Positions 54,807-63,561 of a stretch of DNA of 64,000 bases are shown here, one piece after another. This stretch comes from Clostridia bacterium (GTDB lineage Bacteria > Bacillota > TC1 > UBA5767). Position 1 is the first letter of the stretch; the number at the start of each line of letters is the position of its first letter. Location of the stretch: contig DAOUPV010000003.1 in NCBI GenBank assembly GCA_030625965.1, positions 1-64,000 on the forward strand, given 5' to 3'. The notes beneath the pieces are model-generated. The model was given only the letters and a program-made list of their open reading frames with translations. It had not been told where the DNA came from and searched no databases. Made by a program: the position numbers and the translations under genes.

Positions 54807-55982
54807 ATGAATATATTTGAAGAATCAGTATTAGTACACAAGAAGTATAAGGGTAAAATTGCCATCAAGAGCAAGATGCCCCTTGAGAACAGTAAGGATC
54901 TGAGTCTAGCTTACACACCTGGTGTGGCAGAGCCTTGTCGGGAAATCGCCAAGGACGAGATGCTAGCTTACGAGTATACCAGCAAGGGTAATCTGGTAGC
55001 CATCGTCAGCGACGGTACTGCAGTCTTGGGATTGGGTGATATCGGCGGGCAGGCGAGCATGCCTGTCATGGAGGGGAAAGCCATCCTCTTCAAAGAGTTC
55101 GGCGATGTCGATGCGTTCCCAATCTGTCTTTCAACCAAAGATCCGGATGAAATCGTAGCTGTCGTCAAGGCGATTGCCCCTACATTCGGAGGTATCAATA
55201 TCGAGGATATATCTGCCCCGGCCTGCTTCGAAATCGAACGCAGACTAAAGGCTGAGTTATCGATACCGGTATTCCATGACGATCAGCATGGTACGGCCGT
55301 GGTAACCCTGGCAGCCCTGATCAATTCCCTTCGAGTCATTGAAAAGGACATGAATGACGTAAAAATCGTAATCAACGGTGCCGGTGCTGCCGGTATCGCG
55401 ATTGCCAAGCTGCTATTGCAGGAAGGTGCTGAGCATCTGGTCTTGTGTGACCGTAGCGGTATCTTGTATGTGGACAGACCGGAAGGCATGAACGAGGCCA
55501 AGACCGAGATTGCGACCAGGACCAACAAAGAAAACCTGCGAGGCGGACTTGCGGAAGCTATGAAAGGTTCCGATGTATTCATCGGGGTATCTTCTAAGGA
55601 TGTCGTTTCCGAGGAAATGGCTGCTTCGATGAATGATTGCTCCATCGTGATGGCCATGGCCAATCCGGATCCGGAAATAACCCCGGCGCTGGCTAAAAAG
55701 GCGGGTGCTTGCATCGTGTGTACTGGACGTAGCGACTATCCCAACCAGGTGAACAATGTATTGGCTTTCCCGGGAATTTTCAGAGGTGCACTTGATGTGA
55801 TGGCAACGGATATCAACGAGGAAATGAAGGTGGCGGCAGCTCATGCCATCGCCGACATGGTAAAACCGGAGCAACTGTCCGCTGATTATGTAATTCCTGA
55901 GGCACTGAATAAGGAAATCGGAATTGTGGTCGGTGAGAAGGTGGCCGAGGCAGCTATAAAGAGTGGTGTAGCTAGAAAATAA
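54807..55982 (+). CDS. malic enzyme (malate dehydrogenase, decarboxylating)
   Basis: 391 residues. SLAYTPGVAEPCREI, GLGDIGGQASMPVMEGKA, DDQHGTAVVTLAAL and the Rossmann NGAGAAGIAIAKLL are family signatures. It converts malate to pyruvate and CO2 with NAD(P). This is the short bacterial form without the phosphotransacetylase-like tail. It shares a promoter with the CBS-domain gene. Confidence 0.96.
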   Translation: MNIFEESVLVHKKYKGKIAIKSKMPLENSKDLSLAYTPGVAEPCREIAKDEMLAYEYTSKGNLVAIVSDGTAVLGLGDIGGQASMPVMEGKAILFKEFGDVDAFPICLSTKDPDEIVAVVKAIAPTFGGINIEDISAPACFEIERRLKAELSIPVFHDDQHGTAVVTLAALINSLRVIEKDMNDVKIVINGAGAAGIAIAKLLLQEGAEHLVLCDRSGILYVDRPEGMNEAKTEIATRTNKENLRGGLAEAMKGSDVFIGVSSKDVVSEEMAASMNDCSIVMAMANPDPEITPALAKKAGACIVCTGRSDYPNQVNNVLAFPGIFRGALDVMATDINEEMKVAAAHAIADMVKPEQLSADYVIPEALNKEIGIVVGEKVAEAAIKSGVARK

Positions 55983-55987
55983 AAAAT

Positions 55988-56013
55988 AGCTGGTTCCTAG
56001 GAACCAGCTTTTT
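55988..56013. terminator. bidirectional terminator between convergent genes
   Basis: The 22-base palindrome AGCTGGTTCC-TAG-GAACCAGCT region (55988-56009) is flanked by A on the left and T on the right. It ends the malic enzyme transcript on + and probably the unknown gene at 56021 on -. Confidence 0.9.
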
Positions 56014-56020
56014 CTTTAAA

Positions 56021-56389
56021 TTATTTCATTTTTTCAGGATTGGTGCGGAATGGTCTGCAAGTGGCAGCTCTAGTGGTATAAGTGCCTTTCAGATCATATT
56101 TGTCGGAAAGCATTGCAATCACATCGTAAGTAGTTTTCTGTGCTGCTTCAATATCCACTTCACCAAAAGAGTCAGTGTTTTTGTTTTTTGGGTAATAGCA
56201 GGTGGCATAAACTTCAGACGAGTCTTTGGCTACATCGAAGACGCTATCTTGGATGACCAGGAAAACACCGCCTATAAGACAAGTGCCGGAAGGTAGGAAA
56301 TTTCTGTCAATAGTGAACTCGAAATCAATGTTTTCAACAGAGTTCAGGTTATTAGAGCAAACGAAATTAATGAGATACTTCTGTTTCAT
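56021..56389 (-). CDS. hypothetical protein, minus strand
   Basis: 122 residues; AAAGGAGA lies seven bases before its ATG at 56389, good support for expression. It begins MKQKYLINFVCSNNLNSVEN, has mixed alpha/beta character, three Cys (C11, C37, C64 region) and a C-terminal Arg/Lys-rich end. No membrane segment or signal is seen. I do not recognise a family. It is the only gene on this strand for tens of kilobases and is divergent from the YigZ-like gene. Confidence 0.75.
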   Translation of the reverse strand: MKQKYLINFVCSNNLNSVENIDFEFTIDRNFLPSGTCLIGGVFLVIQDSVFDVAKDSSEVYATCYYPKNKNTDSFGEVDIEAAQKTTYDVIAMLSDKYDLKGTYTTRAATCRPFRTNPEKMK

Positions 56390-56454
56390 ATGAATCTCCT
56401 TTCAGATTATAATTCATTATAACGAGAAAGCTAGTTCAATGCAAACTAAAAGGG

Positions 56455-57063
56455 GTGAGGAAGATCAGCAAAGATTCATACAGAACCGTTGATAAGGAAT
56501 GCGAATCCCGCCTGGTCATCGAACGGTCTGAATTTATTGCCAAAGTTAAGCGTGTGAAACGGGAAGACGAGGCTAAGGAATGGATCAAATCCATAAAAAC
56601 CGAGCACCGGGATGCGACCCACAACTGCAGCGCCTATGTAATAGGTGTTGACAGGGAGCATCAATTCTACGATGACAACGGAGAACCTCACGGTACGGCT
56701 GGACGACCCATCCTGGGCGCCATTGATTCACTGGAGCTGACCAATGTGGCCGTGGTGGTCACCAGACATTTCGGTGGCAAGAAGTTGGGTGTGCGTGGAC
56801 TGATCGAGGCTTACGGGCAGGTTGCCCATGATGCACTGGTGGCAAGTGACCCCGTTATCGTGCTCATCACTAGGGAAGTCCATATCAAGGCGGATTACAA
56901 GCATGTGGACCGGATCCATTATCTGATTCAGGAAAACGGTGCCAAAATACTGGGTGAGACGTTCCTGGTTGACGTAGAGATAAAGGTTGCCATTGTTAGA
57001 AACCAAGCAGAGGATTTTGCGGGATGTATCAAAGCGTTTGCCAAAGAAGTAACCGTCATATAG
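56455..57063 (+). CDS. YigZ/IMPACT family protein (UPF0029)
   Basis: 202 residues counted from a GTG at 56455. The N-terminal half holds the IMPACT signature: ATHNCSAYVIGVD, DDNGEPHGTAGRPIL and VVVTRHFGGKKLGVRGL; the C-terminal half is a ferredoxin-like domain. Role is unknown; the family may regulate protein synthesis or bind nucleic acid. The start is uncertain: GTG is within the ribosome-binding-like AAAAGGGGTGAGG and no ATG is available. Confidence 0.85.
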   Translation: MRKISKDSYRTVDKECESRLVIERSEFIAKVKRVKREDEAKEWIKSIKTEHRDATHNCSAYVIGVDREHQFYDDNGEPHGTAGRPILGAIDSLELTNVAVVVTRHFGGKKLGVRGLIEAYGQVAHDALVASDPVIVLITREVHIKADYKHVDRIHYLIQENGAKILGETFLVDVEIKVAIVRNQAEDFAGCIKAFAKEVTVI

Positions 57064-57101
57064 AATAGGTCTAGAATTGTCCGATTGCAGGAGACCAAGA
57101 C

Positions 57102-57800
57102 ATGTACTATACTAATAAAGATATAATCCGGTATGAAGGCGGTGCCTTCACCGAAGTGTGCGATAAAGTGATCATGGAGGATGAAATCGAGGTGCTCTGT
57201 GGCCAGGACTTGCTGGGTCGATATCCCTGCACCGACAAGGAGCGGGACCTGTTGGCTCTGGGACTGGCCTACAGCCATGGCTATCAGGTGGACGCAGAGA
57301 CTCCAGCACAGGTGGCGGGAAAACGTGTTCAGCTGCCTGAATTGGCGCTGCGTAGCAATATTGGAGTAATCATCCAATCTGATTTATCTTATGAAGCGGA
57401 GCTCCTATTGGAGAATATGCAGCAGTTAAGGGATATGCCCGGTCTGTTCACGGAAACCGGCGGAACCCATAACGGCGCATTGATCTATCGGGGAGAGCTG
57501 AAGATATGGTCGGAAGACATCAGCCGGCATTGCATGGTAGACAAGCTGATCGGGGCGGCCCTGCGTAACAATTGGGCATTTTCTGAGTTGGCCATATTGC
57601 TCAGTTGTCGTGTTTCGGATAGCATCATAAAAAAGCTTATAGTAGCGGGTATGCCCATCGTGGTCTCCATGTCTGCCGTTACAGACAAGGCCATTGAGAT
57701 GGCATCAACCCAGGGAGTGACATTAGCCGGTTTCGCACGTGGGAAACGGATGAATATATATACTGGAAAAAGGATAGGAAAAGGTGAGGAACGTGATTAA
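57102..57800 (+). CDS. fdhD: FdhD-like formate dehydrogenase accessory sulfurtransferase, lacking the usual Cys pair
   Basis: 232 residues. GLFTETGGTHNGALIY (TGG 119-121, His123), EDISRHCMVDKLIGAAL and GFARGKRMNIYTG are clear FdhD signatures. FdhD moves sulfur from IscS to the molybdopterin of formate dehydrogenase, using a CxxC loop that should lie around residues 85-100. Here that loop reads RSNIGVIIQS without Cys, and no Cys occurs between residues 43 and 144. C144 replaces the usual Asn in the RHNxVDK motif. It may be a subfamily with another Cys or function. It overlaps the YlbF-like gene. Confidence 0.85.
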   Translation: MYYTNKDIIRYEGGAFTEVCDKVIMEDEIEVLCGQDLLGRYPCTDKERDLLALGLAYSHGYQVDAETPAQVAGKRVQLPELALRSNIGVIIQSDLSYEAELLLENMQQLRDMPGLFTETGGTHNGALIYRGELKIWSEDISRHCMVDKLIGAALRNNWAFSELAILLSCRVSDSIIKKLIVAGMPIVVSMSAVTDKAIEMASTQGVTLAGFARGKRMNIYTGKRIGKGEERD

Positions 57801-58149
57801 AGATATAGCTAAGGAACTGGCGGATGCCATTGTGGGTTCCAAGGAGTACGCCGAATACAAAAAGGCCAGAACGGACCTGGAAAAGGATGAAGAGAACTTT
57901 GAAATTCTAGAAGAGCTTCGTCAAAGACAATGGGAAATACAGCTGGATGCCATGATTGGCAAGGATGCACCGTTTGTAGAAATGGAAGAAGTGGATGAGA
58001 TTTATTCCAGTGTTGTGGATAATGAAAAAATCAACCAGTTCCTTATGGCGGAATACCGTTTTACCAAGGTGCTGACTGAAGTGCAGAATATTTTACTCGA
58101 GTCTATCGAGTCGACCAAAAAGAACAACGAGAATATGTCGTTGCATTAG
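57793..58149 (+). CDS. YlbF/YmcA family protein
   Basis: About 118 residues from the GTG at 57793 (an earlier GTG at 57784 sits inside the AGGTGAGGA site). It is an all-helical protein with DAIVGSKEYAEYKKAR and a DEIY segment, matching the YlbF family. In Bacillus, YlbF, YmcA and YaaT form a complex that guides RNase Y. Here it is a single copy away from ymcA and yaaT. It overlaps the fdhD-like stop by eight bases. Confidence 0.85.
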   Translation: MIKDIAKELADAIVGSKEYAEYKKARTDLEKDEENFEILEELRQRQWEIQLDAMIGKDAPFVEMEEVDEIYSSVVDNEKINQFLMAEYRFTKVLTEVQNILLESIESTKKNNENMSLH

Positions 58150-58158
58150 GAGAAGAAG

Positions 58159-58782
58159 ATGTTTAAATTATTTCGTAATAAAAAGGTCATGAAGCTGATT
58201 GTCGGTTTTGTGGCTCTTTCATTTCTAGGCGGGTTTGTAGGTTCCTTTGCGGTACGTTCCTTGGGTCAGCTCGATGAACCGGAACCGCAGGAAAATGACT
58301 TCGCGGAACAGCTTTCAGATATGATAGACCAGATGGAAGATGATCTGGTATATTATACTTCTGCTACTGAAGTGGATCCGGACAATGTTGACAACTACAT
58401 ACTGCTGGGAGACACCTATTACGATATCGCCGGACTCAGAAGCGGTTATTACGGTGAAGACGTGACAGATTATCTGCAGCAGGCAAGGGATAGCTACACG
58501 ACTGCTTATGAACTCGATGCGAGCAGGAAGAATCTGATGCTGTCCATCGCCATGGTGGAAACGGCGCTCAGCGACTTCACAGAGGCCTCATCCTACTACG
58601 AATCTTTCCTGGCGGAATATCCGGAATCATTCGAAGCCAATGCACTCTATACCCAGATGCTGGCGTTGTCTGAAGAAACGGACCAGGCTCAGGAGTGGCT
58701 AGCGAAAACTAAGGAACTGGCAATCAGTGACGAGGAACTTGATATCGTGGAACAGTTGGACGGGATAGTCAATCCTTCCTAA
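58159..58782 (+). CDS. membrane-anchored TPR protein
   Basis: 207 residues with AGGAGAAG before ATG. A basic start and one membrane helix (residues 10-32) are followed by an acidic linker and TPR-like repeats (about 65-195; NYILLGDTYYDIAG, SYTTAYELDASRK, ASSYYESFLAEYP). It probably lies outside the cytoplasm and mediates protein contacts. Partner unknown; it is translated with the YlbF-like gene 9 bases upstream and the molybdenum subunit gene 15 bases downstream. Confidence 0.78.
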   Translation: MFKLFRNKKVMKLIVGFVALSFLGGFVGSFAVRSLGQLDEPEPQENDFAEQLSDMIDQMEDDLVYYTSATEVDPDNVDNYILLGDTYYDIAGLRSGYYGEDVTDYLQQARDSYTTAYELDASRKNLMLSIAMVETALSDFTEASSYYESFLAEYPESFEANALYTQMLALSEETDQAQEWLAKTKELAISDEELDIVEQLDGIVNPS

Positions 58783-58797
58783 TGAGGTGAAGATAAG

Positions 58798-60957
58798 TTG
58801 GAAAAAATCGGGAAACGTATACCTATCGATGATGCGAGAGTAAAAACGACTGGCAAAGCTACCTATGTGGACGATCTACGTCTGCCGGGCATGCTTCATG
58901 CTGTCTTGCTGCTCTCGGAAGAAGTCCATGCCGAACTGATCAGCGTGGACGCGGACAAGGCATTAGCAATGGAGGGTGTCAGGGCGGTTTTTAGTTTTTT
59001 CAACACGCCGGATACGCTGTATAACGGTGCTGCACCATTCGATACGGAAGATTTCCCTGCACAGGAAAGACTGTTTTCCAAGCGAATACGGCACCAGGGT
59101 GACCGCATTGCCATGGTTGTGGCGGATAGCAAGAAACAGGCGTTGGCAGCGGCCAAACAGGTGCGTTGCCAGTTAAAGACATTGCCAAGCGTCCTTAATA
59201 TGGAGGAGTCTCTGCAGGAAGATGCTCCTCAGGTAGATCCAGACGGGAATCTGCAGGCGCGTTGCGAGATGATGAGTGGAGATTTGGTTGAAGCAGAAAA
59301 TTTGGCGGACGGGGTATTCAAGACCCGGATGCTGGTCCCGTCTTACCATCAGGCCGCCATGGAACCGCATGGCGTCGTAGCGGACTGCGACGAGCTGGGC
59401 GGTGTCATAGTCTATTCTCCGACCCAGAACATCTTTTCAGCACGCATGATCTGTGCCAAGGTCCTGGGTATCAGCGAAGCCCAGGTACGGGTAGTACAGT
59501 CTACCATGGGTGGATCTTTCGGCTCCAAACTGGAAATCATTCTGGAACCGCTTTGCGCCTACGCTTCCTACCAACTGAAGCGTCCGGTGAAGCTGGTCCT
59601 GAACCGAAAACAGACTATGAAGGCCAGCAGACGGAGCTATGGTATCCTAGCGGATATCCGAAGTTTCGTTCATGATGGCAAATGGATCGGATTGGATATA
59701 GATATCCTGGTAGATGCGGGCGGTTATTGCTCCAGTGGGCAGGATTTCATCTGGGCCATGAGTGCAAAACCGTTCCGTCTATATGATATACCCCATGTCA
59801 GGTACCGCGCGGCCTCGGTCCTGACCAACAAGACCACCGCCTCGGCCATGAGGGGATATGGCTCGACGCAGTTGATTACTGCGCTGGAACATCATGTGGA
59901 TGCTCTGGCGAAACACCTGTCAACAGATCCTGGCGACTGGCGCAGGCGCTATGCCTTTGGGCCTGACGGTAAGGACCTAAGGGACGGGAAGACATTCGGC
60001 AGCATCGGTCTTTGGGATTGCATTGATGAAGGAAAAAGGAAATTCAACTGGCCATTGGGAGTAAGGACTGAAGATGAGCAGTACTGGTATGGCGCCTCGT
60101 TGGCCTTGGGAATCCATGGCAATGGCATGTACCCTGTTCATACCGACTTGACGACCATGGGCCTGAAAATGAATATGGATGGAAGTCTGGTCCTTAATAC
60201 GGGAACCGTGGACATGGGGACCGGAGCCAATACCAGCTTTCGTATGATCGTAGCTGAAGTGATGGGCGTACCGCTTGAGAAAGTAGGCATGCAGCGCGGA
60301 GATACGACAGCGTGTCCGTATGATCTGGGTTGTTACGCCAGCCGGAGCATCTATGTGGCAGGGAATGCTGCCCTCAAGGTTGCCTCATCCATGAGGAAAC
60401 GGATCGAGCAGGAAACCGGGCGAACGCTGGAAGACGTTAATCTTGGCGAGTTTGCGTTACAAGCATTCCGCAGGGATGCACGTGACATCTATTGCCAGGA
60501 AACATACGTATCCAATGCGGATCCCATGAGCTACGCCGCGCATTTCGCCCGAGTCCGGGTGGACAAGCATACTTTGGAGGTGCAGGTGCTCGACTATCTG
60601 GCTGCACACGATATCGGCAGAGCGATCAATCCGATGAGCTTGGAAGGGCAGATCGAGGGCGCAGTGCAGATGGGTATCGGCATGGCACTCAAGGAGGGCC
60701 TCAGATTTGACCCGGATGGCAAGCTTTTGAACAGTAGCTTCAAGAACTATCCGTTGATCAAGGCGGTAGAGATGCCGAAGATCAGTGTGAAAATGATTGA
60801 ATCAGAGGAAACGACAGGACCTTTCGGAGCCAAGAGCATCGGGGAAATTGCAGCTGTGCCGGTGGTGGCGGCTGTGACCAATGCGGTTTCCGTAGCTTTG
60901 GACATGACAATCAATGAATTGCCTATTAATGAAATAACAGCTAGGAGAGACAGATGA
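58798..60957 (+). CDS. molybdopterin-binding subunit, xanthine dehydrogenase / aldehyde oxidase family (orphan)
   Basis: 719 residues with TTG start seven bases after GAGGTGA. It begins IGKRIPIDDARVKTTGKATY, shows the MGGSFGSK glycine-rich segment, MRGYGSTQ and the C-terminal GAKSIGEIA with the catalytic Glu. This is the molybdenum subunit of the hydroxylase family (xanthine, nicotinate, purine or aldehyde substrates). No FAD or [2Fe-2S] subunit gene lies beside it, so partners must be elsewhere or differ. It sits slightly below the usual 750-780 residues. Substrate unknown. Confidence 0.9.
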   Translation: MEKIGKRIPIDDARVKTTGKATYVDDLRLPGMLHAVLLLSEEVHAELISVDADKALAMEGVRAVFSFFNTPDTLYNGAAPFDTEDFPAQERLFSKRIRHQGDRIAMVVADSKKQALAAAKQVRCQLKTLPSVLNMEESLQEDAPQVDPDGNLQARCEMMSGDLVEAENLADGVFKTRMLVPSYHQAAMEPHGVVADCDELGGVIVYSPTQNIFSARMICAKVLGISEAQVRVVQSTMGGSFGSKLEIILEPLCAYASYQLKRPVKLVLNRKQTMKASRRSYGILADIRSFVHDGKWIGLDIDILVDAGGYCSSGQDFIWAMSAKPFRLYDIPHVRYRAASVLTNKTTASAMRGYGSTQLITALEHHVDALAKHLSTDPGDWRRRYAFGPDGKDLRDGKTFGSIGLWDCIDEGKRKFNWPLGVRTEDEQYWYGASLALGIHGNGMYPVHTDLTTMGLKMNMDGSLVLNTGTVDMGTGANTSFRMIVAEVMGVPLEKVGMQRGDTTACPYDLGCYASRSIYVAGNAALKVASSMRKRIEQETGRTLEDVNLGEFALQAFRRDARDIYCQETYVSNADPMSYAAHFARVRVDKHTLEVQVLDYLAAHDIGRAINPMSLEGQIEGAVQMGIGMALKEGLRFDPDGKLLNSSFKNYPLIKAVEMPKISVKMIESEETTGPFGAKSIGEIAAVPVVAAVTNAVSVALDMTINELPINEITARRDR

Positions 60958-61511
60958 GTGAATGGATTGTTAACGCGGTAACAGGATTACCTGTGGAATG
61001 GAGAGTATTCTTTCTTTCCATGTTGCCGATCACAGAGCTAAGGGTGGCTATACCGCTCGGAATCGCCTGGGGTATACCCCCGCTGATCAACTACTGCTAT
61101 GCGGTGGCCGGAAACATTCTGCCGGTTTTGCCGATCCTGGTATTCCTGGATCCGGCCATCAGGATTCTTTCAAAGAATGCGACCATGAAGCGCCTGATCG
61201 ACAGGATTCTAGATTCGGCCGAGCAGAAGAAGGAGCGCTATGAGAGGTATGAGATCTTCGGCTTGACGATTTTCGTCAGCATACCGGCTCCCGGCACCGG
61301 TGCCTGGACGGGCACCTTGATCGCCTATCTTCTTCGGGTCAACCGATTGAAAGCATTTTTAGCGATTTCCTTGGGTGTATTGCTGGTGGGTGTGTTGATG
61401 ACCGCTGTATCCATGGGAATCTTATCCCTGTCCAGCGAACACATGCTTCTGGCAGCGGGAGCCGCTGTCACGGTGGTGGCATTCGGGATCTGGCATCAAT
61501 CAAGAAAGTAA
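60954..61511 (+). CDS. small multidrug export family membrane protein (COG2426)
   Basis: 185 residues overlapping the previous stop by four bases. Four to five membrane helices with ELRVAIPLGIAWG and VSIPAPGTGAWTGTLIAYLL, hallmark segments of this family. Named after a loosely supported drug export phenotype; real role unknown. A terminator follows. Confidence 0.85.
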   Translation: MSEWIVNAVTGLPVEWRVFFLSMLPITELRVAIPLGIAWGIPPLINYCYAVAGNILPVLPILVFLDPAIRILSKNATMKRLIDRILDSAEQKKERYERYEIFGLTIFVSIPAPGTGAWTGTLIAYLLRVNRLKAFLAISLGVLLVGVLMTAVSMGILSLSSEHMLLAAGAAVTVVAFGIWHQSRK

Positions 61512-61541
61512 TGTTTGTAACACATTTTATACGGGGTGAGG

Positions 61542-61571
61542 GACATAGGCTTGTAGCCTATGTCTTTTTTT
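61542..61571 (+). terminator. terminator before the division cluster
   Basis: GACATAGGCT (61542-61551) pairs with AGCCTATGTC (61555-61564), loop TGT, then seven T. Confidence 0.92.
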
Positions 61572-61603
61572 ATGTTTTTTTCACGATTTAGAAGGACTTT
61601 TTT

Positions 61604-61675
61604 AGTGGGCATAGAAATAATACATGTGGTACAAAGTGGGGGGAAGTAGTATAATATTGGTAGAAAGTGGGGTGG
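61604..61675 (+). promoter_or_regulatory. mraZ promoter region with MraZ-box-like repeats
   Basis: TATAAT lies at 61650-61655 with a poor -35. AGTGGG-type repeats occur at 61604-61609, 61635-61643 (AGTGGGGGG) and 61666-61672 (AGTGGGG), flanking the -10. MraZ is known to bind such GTGGG direct repeats and repress its own operon. The last repeat also overlaps the mraZ ribosome binding site. Confidence 0.65.
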
Positions 61676-61679
61676 TAAG

Positions 61680-62117
61680 ATGTTTATTGGTGAATATCAG
61701 CATAGTCTTGACAGCAAAAACAGAATTATCATTCCAGCTAAATTCCGGGAAGGCCTGGGAAACCACTTCGTGATGACCAAAGGGATGGACAACTCCTTGT
61801 TCGTTTATCCCATGAAGGAATGGAGCATCATTGAAGAAAAATTAAAATCTCTTTCTTTTACCAAGAAGAATGTCAGGGACTTCCACAGGATGTTCTTCTC
61901 CGGCGCCATCGAGTGTGAGCTCGACAAACAGGGCCGGGTCACGATTTCCTCAAATCTTATAAAACACGCAGAGATGTTAAAAGACGCCACCATTATTGGG
62001 GTTTCTACAAGAGTCGAGATATGGGCTACCGAAAACTGGGATACTTACAACCAGTCGGAGAGCATGGATTACGACTCCCTATCGGAAAAAATGTCCGAGT
62101 TTAATCTTAACCTATAA
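61680..62117 (+). CDS. mraZ: transcriptional regulator MraZ
   Basis: 145 residues. Two SpoVT/AbrB-like swapped-hairpin domains: [23 protein letters not shown] (partly quoted) and a second [13 protein letters not shown]. It represses the division/cell wall cluster it heads. The GTG-rich repeats upstream match its operator. Confidence 0.95.
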   Translation: MFIGEYQHSLDSKNRIIIPAKFREGLGNHFVMTKGMDNSLFVYPMKEWSIIEEKLKSLSFTKKNVRDFHRMFFSGAIECELDKQGRVTISSNLIKHAEMLKDATIIGVSTRVEIWATENWDTYNQSESMDYDSLSEKMSEFNLNL

Positions 62118-62128
62118 AGGAGAATTCG

Positions 62129-63070
62129 ATGTTTCAACATACGACAGTACTCTTGCATGAGACAGTGGATATGCTGGAAGTCAGGGAAGGTGGAATTTAT
62201 GTGGATTGCACCTTGGGCGGCGGAGGCCATTCGGCGCTTATCCTCGAGAAATTGAATGGCAGCGGTAGACTGATCGGAGTGGATCAGGATCAGACCGCAA
62301 TTGAAAACGCCAGCGAGCGTTTTAAAGATAATCCGAATTTCCAGGCAGTACGTTCCAATTTCAGACAGTTGGACGAGGCTCTTGCGGAATTGGGCATAGA
62401 CTTAGTGGACGGATTCCTGTTCGATCTGGGTGTATCCTCACCACAACTCGACCAGGGAGAACGGGGCTTCAGCTACCACACGGATGCGCCGCTGGACATG
62501 CGAATGGACAGGCGTCAGGAACTGGATGCCAAGGCCGTTGTAAACAACTACACAATGGAAGAACTGACAGATATCATCTACCGTTATGGTGAAGAACGCT
62601 GGGCTAAGCGCATCGCAGAATTCATCGTACAAGAGAGGGCAGAAAAACCCATAGAAACCACGGGAGAACTGGTCACGGTAATCAAGAAGGCCATCCCCAA
62701 GAAGGTCAGACAGGAGGGGGGCCATCCGGGCAGAAAAACCTTCCAAGCGCTGCGTATAGCCGTGAATGACGAACTGGGAGCGTTGGAAATCGCTCTAGAT
62801 AAGGCCGTCGAACATCTGGCACCGAAGGGTAGAATCAGCGTCATCACTTTCCATTCCCTGGAAGACAGGCTGATCAAGGAATTTTTCAAGAAACAGATGA
62901 AGGGCTGTACCTGCCCGCCGGACTTTCCGATATGTGTCTGTGGCAACAAACCGAAGCTTAGAATAGTGAATAGGAAACCGATCGAACCATCCGCTGAAGA
63001 GCTGGAAGACAACCGCAGGGCGCGTAGCGCCAAGTTGCGGGGAGCAGAAAGGATCGTATCTGATGACTAA
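62129..63070 (+). CDS. rsmH: 16S rRNA m4C1402 methyltransferase RsmH
   Basis: 313 residues behind [23 protein letters not shown] (SAM), [19 protein letters not shown] and [13 protein letters not shown] identify RsmH (MraW). It methylates C1402. It overlaps the ftsL-like gene by eight bases. Confidence 0.97.
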   Translation: MFQHTTVLLHETVDMLEVREGGIYVDCTLGGGGHSALILEKLNGSGRLIGVDQDQTAIENASERFKDNPNFQAVRSNFRQLDEALAELGIDLVDGFLFDLGVSSPQLDQGERGFSYHTDAPLDMRMDRRQELDAKAVVNNYTMEELTDIIYRYGEERWAKRIAEFIVQERAEKPIETTGELVTVIKKAIPKKVRQEGGHPGRKTFQALRIAVNDELGALEIALDKAVEHLAPKGRISVITFHSLEDRLIKEFFKKQMKGCTCPPDFPICVCGNKPKLRIVNRKPIEPSAEELEDNRRARSAKLRGAERIVSDD

Positions 63071-63548
63071 GAGAGCCAAGGGCAAACATGATGCCCCGAA
63101 AAGGAAGATCGCCAAATCCAGATCAGCTCATTCTGTCATCTTGCGCAACAAGCTAAAGTCGGATACCTTGTTTTTCGTGCTCTTGACATTTGTCCTCTGT
63201 TTTTTCTATCTGGGTAGTATCGGAATCGTGGATGCCAGGAATCAGGAGCAGTCCTACCTGCAGAGCGAGATTGAACGCATCGAGACGGAAAACGACCGTC
63301 TACGCTTGGAAATCGGGTATCTGGATTCATTAGAAATCGTAGAACAGCGTGCGACCGAAGAAATGAGCATGCTACAACCGGGCAACGATCAGTGCATACT
63401 GATTAGTATGGCATCTGTGACATTGGAGCAGTCAGGGGTAGCAAACTATCCATCATTGGCGGAAATCAGTGGAAATGGACAGGAAATCCCATTGGTATCT
63501 GGTGCGCAACAATCAATCAGTGATATACTGTTGAGGTGGAATTTTTAA
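63063..63548 (+). CDS. ftsL: cell division protein FtsL-like
   Basis: 161 residues. A basic cytoplasmic head (1-35), one membrane helix ([15 protein letters not shown]) and an extracellular coiled coil ([24 protein letters not shown], quoted in part), then [14 protein letters not shown], typical of FtsL in the mraZ-rsmH-ftsL-pbp order. The tail after residue 120 is longer than usual. It scaffolds the division complex with DivIC and the downstream PBP. Confidence 0.85.
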   Translation: MTKRAKGKHDAPKRKIAKSRSAHSVILRNKLKSDTLFFVLLTFVLCFFYLGSIGIVDARNQEQSYLQSEIERIETENDRLRLEIGYLDSLEIVEQRATEEMSMLQPGNDQCILISMASVTLEQSGVANYPSLAEISGNGQEIPLVSGAQQSISDILLRWNF

Positions 63549-63561
63549 GGAGTAACGATGG

